This document shows positions 13,449-17,215 of a stretch of DNA of 17,215 nucleotides, piece after piece. Positions within the stretch are counted from its first letter, which is position 1. Every line of letters starts with the position of its first letter. The notes under the pieces were generated by a model, which was given only the letters and a program-made list of their open reading frames with translations, was not told the origin of the DNA and searched no databases. Where the stretch lies: contig JACCYC010000159.1 of the NCBI GenBank assembly GCA_013696665.1, positions 1 through 17,215 on the forward strand, in the 5' to 3' direction. The position numbers and the translations under genes were made by a program. The stretch is from Burkholderiaceae bacterium (lineage in GTDB: Bacteria; Pseudomonadota; Gammaproteobacteria; Burkholderiales; Burkholderiaceae_F).

Positions 13449-16400
13449 CAAGCTGGCGCACGGTGATGCCCAGCTGCAGTTGCCACTGCTGAAACCGGCG
13501 GCGAGCGAAGTGATGCAAAACCCTGCGCCGGGCGCTGCACGGGATCGCACACTGCGCGACGAAGATGCTGACGCACGCGCTCAGGCTCTCGATTGCACTC
13601 AAAGTTTCATCGTTCGTGCACCGGCCGGGTCGGGCAAGACCGAGCTGTTGACTCAACGGGTGTTGGCATTGCTCGCTGAGGCCGAGGTGCCCGAGGAAGT
13701 CGTCGCGATCACGTTTACGCGCAAGGCGGCGGCCGAGATGAAGGATCGCTTGCTGCATGCATTCGAGCATGTCGCTGCCGGGCGCCCGCCGCCGGCCGAG
13801 CCACACAATGCGCGCACGATCGACCTTGCACGCCGCGCACTCCTGCGCGACCGCGAACTCGGATGGGAACTCGCGGCCAACCCGGCGCGGCTCCGGGTTC
13901 AGACGATCGACGCGTTGTCATTGTGGCTCGCGCGTCAGGTGCCGATCACGACGCGCTTTGCCGCCATCACGCAAGTCACCGAACAAGCTGAACCACTGTA
14001 CGGCGCGGCGGCGAACGCAACGCTGTCGCTGATCGACAGCGACGAAGCGCGCGCAAGTGGGCTGGCGCACCACATTGAGCGCCTGCTGACGCACCTGGAC
14101 AACGACTGGATTCGTGCGCATCGGTTGCTCAGTGGAATGCTCGCGCGACGAGACCAGTGGCTGCGCCATGTGGGGCACCTGGACCGCGCGGCGCTGGAAG
14201 CGCCGATGCAAAATGCGTGTGCGCAGCAAATGCAGCGCGTATGTGCGGCGATGACCGGAGTCGATGTGCAAGAGTTGATTGCACTGGCTCGCTATGCAGC
14301 GGGTAGCCTGCCAAACGACTCGCGATTGTCGCCATGCGCCGAACTCGACGATCTTCCCGCTGCCAGCCATGAACGACTGGATGCCTGGCGCGGGCTTGCG
14401 GCGCTGCTGCTGACCAACGAAGGAAGCTGGCGAGCGAAGATCACCAAGACCGAAGGCTTCCCGGCTTTTGCGAGTGCGGCGCCCTTTAAGCAGAGAATTA
14501 TTGCGCTGATCGATTCGCTGCGCTCAAACGAAGTGTTGCGCGAAGCACTCCACGCGCTCCGCGCCTTGCCGGCACCGCGTTTTACGGGGCCTCAATGGGC
14601 GGTCCTCGAGTCAATCGTCGCTTTGCTTCCCCGTGCGGCTGCCGAGCTGATGATGGTATTTGGCGAACAAGGGGAGAGTGACTTTGTTCAGCTGACTCAC
14701 GCCGCCGTCGATGCCCTCGCGGGCGGAGAGACCGATATCGCGCAGGCGCTCGACGCACGCATTCGCCATCTGCTGATCGACGAGTTCCAAGACACTTCGA
14801 TCACGCAATTCGAGTTGATCGCACGCCTGGTTGGCGACTGGCGTTCCGGCGATGGGAGAACGTTGTTCGTGGTCGGCGATCCGATGCAGTCGATCTACCG
14901 GTTCCGCGAGGCCGAAGTCGGGCTGTTTCTGAAAACATGGAATGACGGATTGGCGAGCTTGCCGCTGACGCGTCTGCGGCTTTCCCGCAACTTCCGATCG
15001 AGTCCTCAACTCGTCGATTGGGTCAACACTGCATTTGTTCGTGTTCTGGCAGAAGAAAGCGATATCGCCAGCGGTGCGGTGATGTTCGAACCCTCTGTCG
15101 CAAGTCAGTCGTCCGGTAACGGGGCTGCAGCGGTGGCGTTCAACGCTTTGCTCGACGCTTCGCCCAGGGACGAAGCCGATCGCGTGGTGCAGCTGGTCCA
15201 GCGTATCCGGAGTGCGGATCCTGCTGCGTCGATTGCACTTCTGGCGCGGGCGCGTCCACATCTCGCGCAGATTGTGCCGGCGCTGCGCAAAGCAGGGCTT
15301 CGGTTCAATGCAGTTGAGCTCGAGTTGCTGCTGGCACGGCCTTTGATCGGCGACCTGCTCGCATTGACTCGCGCGCTCGAGCACTTGGCCGACAAAGTCG
15401 CCTGGCTTGCGGTGCTGCGCGCACCCTGGTGCGGCCTGACTTTGGCCGACCTCGCTGGCGTGGCAGAGGGCGCAGCAAATGCAAGCGTATGGCAGCGAGT
15501 GTGCGACCCGGCGTGCCGAGCGCAACTGTCAGCAGACGGTCAGCAGCGCTTGGCGCGTGTTGCGCAGGTGTTCGAGAGCGCTCTTGAGTGGCGCGGTCGC
15601 GGACCGCTGACGGAGAGGGTGCGCGAGACGTGGTGGCTTCTTGGCGGCCCTGCGTGCATTTCGACGGCCGCCGACCACGCGGACGCGGAATCTTTCTTTG
15701 ACCATTTGGTTCGGCATGAAGAGCGCGCGCGCGGACTTATCGACATTGACGCGTTCGAGACTTCACTCGTTCGTCTCTACGCTGCGCCGGATTCGCACGC
15801 GGACGAGCGACTGCAGGTGATGACGATTCACAAAGCGAAAGGTCTGGAGTTCGATTACGTGATCGTGCCTGGCGTTGATCGCGTCACGATGACCGACGAC
15901 GCGCAGCTAATGCAGTGGCTCGAACGACCGACACCTGATAACGCTGGGGTGGGCCCGGGCGAGCTGCTGCTGAGCCCGATTTATCCTGCTGATGCCGACA
16001 AAAAAAACGATTCGATCTACTGCTGGGTCGAGCGCTTGCAGCAGCAACGGCAACGCAACGAAGACGGTCGCCTGTTGTACGTGGCCGCGACCCGCGCGCG
16101 CAAGCAGCTGCACTGGGTGGCGTGCGTTCCGGTGGTCGACGATGCTGTTTCCCCGCGCGATAACTCGCTGCTGCAGAGGCTTCTGCCGGCCGTCGAAGAG
16201 GAGTGCGCGCTCGCAATGGCGGCTCGCACTGTCCCGTCGCAAACAGAATCCGCGAACCCGGCGCCTGGTTCAGGCTACGACCAATCGCTACGCAGGTTGC
16301 CGGTGGGCTGGACATTCCCTGCGGCACCGCCCGCGATTGTCTGGAACGACGACTCGCCCGCTGTGCCGGAGCCGGCAATCGAGTTTTCGTGGGCCGGGGA

Positions 16401-16920
16401 AACAGCGCGGCGGGTTGGCGTGGTCGTGCACCGGTGGCTGCAACGCATTGCCGACGATGCTTTACACAATTGGGACGACAAGCGCGTGCGATCGATTGCG
16501 CCCCATATAGAGCGTGAGCTGGCCGCGGCGGGAATCAGCGGCGATGGACTCGTCGCGGCGGGCAGACGCGTGGGGCATGCATTGACGAGGGCTCTATCCG
16601 ACCCGCGTGCGCGATGGCTGCTGGGGCCGCACTCGGATGCGGGCAACGAGCTTAGATTCAGCATGCAGACCCGGTCCGGGATCAAGCGCATCGTGCTTGA
16701 TCGCACGTTTGTCGAGAATGGCGCGCGCTGGATCATCGACTACAAGACCGGCACGCACCAAGGCGCCGACGTTGAGGAGTTTCTCGATCGTGAACGCCTG
16801 CGCTACGGGGGTCAGCTGGAGTTGTATGCGCGCGCGCTGGGCGGCGAAGCCCAACTCGGACTTTACTTTCCGCTGCTAAACGGCTGGCGCGCGTGGACCA
16901 GCGAAAATGACAACGATTGA
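13438..16920 (+). CDS. addA: AddA-like UvrD-family helicase-nuclease
   Basis: A superfamily 1A helicase with a C-terminal nuclease, 1160 residues, the motor subunit of an AddAB-type break-repair enzyme. Motifs in order: Walker A APAGSGKT at 61-68 (K67), Ia ITFTRKAAAEM, II IDEFQDT with D448-E449, III VVGDPMQSIYRFRE (D481), IV LSRNFRSS, V MTIHKAKGLEFDYV from 795, VI YVAATRAR (R886, R888). The nuclease domain has D1088 in VLDRTF, IDYKTG with D1101 and K1103, and Q1126 in GQLELYARAL. Helicase and nuclease both look active. ATG at 13438 lies inside the addB 3' end (11-base overlap); the longer open frame back to 13120 is addB in another frame. Some annotations would name it exodeoxyribonuclease V beta, but the AddB-type partner and the absence of RecC/RecD nearby favour AddA. 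Confidence 0.9.
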   Translation: MKTDKLAHGDAQLQLPLLKPAASEVMQNPAPGAARDRTLRDEDADARAQALDCTQSFIVRAPAGSGKTELLTQRVLALLAEAEVPEEVVAITFTRKAAAEMKDRLLHAFEHVAAGRPPPAEPHNARTIDLARRALLRDRELGWELAANPARLRVQTIDALSLWLARQVPITTRFAAITQVTEQAEPLYGAAANATLSLIDSDEARASGLAHHIERLLTHLDNDWIRAHRLLSGMLARRDQWLRHVGHLDRAALEAPMQNACAQQMQRVCAAMTGVDVQELIALARYAAGSLPNDSRLSPCAELDDLPAASHERLDAWRGLAALLLTNEGSWRAKITKTEGFPAFASAAPFKQRIIALIDSLRSNEVLREALHALRALPAPRFTGPQWAVLESIVALLPRAAAELMMVFGEQGESDFVQLTHAAVDALAGGETDIAQALDARIRHLLIDEFQDTSITQFELIARLVGDWRSGDGRTLFVVGDPMQSIYRFREAEVGLFLKTWNDGLASLPLTRLRLSRNFRSSPQLVDWVNTAFVRVLAEESDIASGAVMFEPSVASQSSGNGAAAVAFNALLDASPRDEADRVVQLVQRIRSADPAASIALLARARPHLAQIVPALRKAGLRFNAVELELLLARPLIGDLLALTRALEHLADKVAWLAVLRAPWCGLTLADLAGVAEGAANASVWQRVCDPACRAQLSADGQQRLARVAQVFESALEWRGRGPLTERVRETWWLLGGPACISTAADHADAESFFDHLVRHEERARGLIDIDAFETSLVRLYAAPDSHADERLQVMTIHKAKGLEFDYVIVPGVDRVTMTDDAQLMQWLERPTPDNAGVGPGELLLSPIYPADADKKNDSIYCWVERLQQQRQRNEDGRLLYVAATRARKQLHWVACVPVVDDAVSPRDNSLLQRLLPAVEEECALAMAARTVPSQTESANPAPGSGYDQSLRRLPVGWTFPAAPPAIVWNDDSPAVPEPAIEFSWAGETARRVGVVVHRWLQRIADDALHNWDDKRVRSIAPHIERELAAAGISGDGLVAAGRRVGHALTRALSDPRARWLLGPHSDAGNELRFSMQTRSGIKRIVLDRTFVENGARWIIDYKTGTHQGADVEEFLDRERLRYGGQLELYARALGGEAQLGLYFPLLNGWRAWTSENDND

Positions 16921-16990
16921 ACAAGACATCGCAGACTAAACGGACCCGCTGAGACACCGCGTCACGGCACCCCGTCATAAGGGGGAGTTC

Positions 16991-17013
16991 CAAGAGGGGC
17001 ACAGCCCCTCTTG
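16991..17013. repeat. Strong hairpin between addA and ffs
   Basis: CAAGAGGGGC pairs with GCCCCTCTTG around ACA, ten perfect base pairs. It lies 70 bases after the addA stop and, on the other strand, downstream of the SRP RNA gene. No long T-run follows on either strand, so it is at best a weak bidirectional terminator or an RNA 3'-end stabiliser for the two converging transcripts. Confidence 0.6.
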
Positions 17014-17031
17014 CATCTTCAATGGAGCCAC

Positions 17032-17067
17032 GGCTCGCTTTTCGCCCTTCAGGCGAAAAGGCGAGCC
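17032..17067 (-). terminator. Hairpin at the 3' end of SRP RNA, terminator or processing signal
   Basis: On the - strand, GGCTCGC-C-TTTTCGCC pairs with GGCGAAAA-GCGAGCC around a short TGAAG loop: 15 pairs with one bulged C. The outer arm GGCTCGC is also the 3' arm of the SRP RNA terminal helix, so the two folds exclude each other. No T-run follows; the U-rich part is inside the stem. It is likely a 3'-end structure, but intrinsic termination is unproven. Confidence 0.5.
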
Positions 17068-17155
17068 TTGACCTCGGCACCTGTGGCACTCCGCTGTGGC
17101 TGCTTCGTTCCCGACCTGACCAGGTTCACGGCGCCTCAGTGCGAGGGGGCCCGCC
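17060..17155 (-). ncRNA. ffs: Signal recognition particle RNA, small bacterial (4.5S) type
   Basis: About 96 bases that pair with Ffh to deliver nascent membrane proteins to FtsY. The universal apical domain is on the - strand at 17121-17098: GGTCAGGTC, then a GGAA tetraloop, then GAAGCAGCC, as in E. coli 4.5S RNA. The pair closing the tetraloop is G-C instead of C-G, a compensatory swap that keeps the stem. The ends form a long helix: GGCGGGCC (17155-17148) with GGCTCGCC (17067-17060), followed by CCTCGCAC with GTGCCGAGG (one bulge). No Alu-type domain is present, so it is the short form. The ends are set by the terminal helix and by a -10 hexamer seven bases upstream; they may be off by a few bases because mature SRP RNA is trimmed. 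Confidence 0.93.
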
Positions 17156-17162
17156 GCGACGA

Positions 17163-17168
17163 ATGATA
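17163..17168 (-). promoter_or_regulatory. Likely -10 element of ffs
   Basis: TATCAT on the - strand ends seven bases before the predicted first base of SRP RNA, and matches TATAAT at five of six positions. The -35 window at 17-base spacing (17186-17191) is the palindrome CGATCG, a poor match. Just upstream, GCGCGG and CCGCGC face each other across nine bases (17191-17211), a possible control site. Nothing else is recognisable up to the right edge. Confidence 0.5.
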
Positions 17169-17215
17169 CCGGCGATGCGAAACATCGATCGCGCGGTTGT
17201 AACCTCCGCGCATGA

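Noticed and set aside
14611..15525. 304-residue open frame on the - strand inside addA
   Set aside because: It is antisense to the conserved helicase motifs of addA, has no recognisable domain, and is a by-product of GC-rich codon bias.
1..17215. Mobile element, defence island, CRISPR array or novel multi-gene system
   Set aside because: No direct-repeat arrays, terminal inverted repeats, transposase or integrase motifs, tRNA-associated att sites or shift in base composition; every large frame is a recognisable core-genome family.

Overview
The window is a stretch of conserved chromosome from a Gram-negative proteobacterium, most likely a betaproteobacterium. The pointers are the lapB-cysM pair, a single-chain class I fumarase of 507 residues coupled to a YqhA-type membrane protein, a trxA-rho-rpmE cluster, and an AddAB-type recombination nuclease pair of the proteobacterial kind. 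Base composition and codon use look even and fairly GC-rich throughout. I saw no transposase, integrase, phage gene, CRISPR array, tRNA or attachment site, and no gap above about 245 bases lacks a gene.

Layout. On the left, + strand: the 3' part of lapB (lipopolysaccharide quality control), overlapping cysM (O-acetylserine sulfhydrylase B). Convergent to it, after only 13 bases, are fumA and, upstream of it, yqhA, both on the - strand and joined by a TGATG overlap. A 245-base divergent spacer with two palindromes leads to htpX (membrane zinc protease, +), which ends in a strong intrinsic terminator. Next, all on the - strand and listed in transcription order from the right: trxA, rho, rpmE (zinc-independent L31), a terminator with a cUUCGg loop, a PMT/ArnT-like membrane glycosyltransferase, and a MATE-family transporter. 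Divergent from trxA, across a 233-base spacer, come addB and addA (+), overlapping by 11 bases. At the right edge, on the - strand, is a small SRP RNA gene (ffs). It folds convincingly and carries the universal SRP RNA domain with a compensatory change next to the GGAA tetraloop.

The genes do not form one pathway. They fall into functional pairs: envelope homeostasis (lapB, htpX, possibly the glycosyltransferase and MATE transporter), cysteine synthesis (cysM), the TCA cycle (fumA), gene expression and redox housekeeping (trxA, rho, rpmE, ffs), and double-strand-break repair (addA, addB). I do not see an unknown defence or mobile system. The parts most worth a second look are RNA-level: the SRP RNA with its competing 3' fold, the rpmE leader, and the trxA leader hairpin. 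The yqhA-fumA coupling and the palindromes ahead of htpX also merit checking. All family assignments come from motif recognition by eye; no searches were run.
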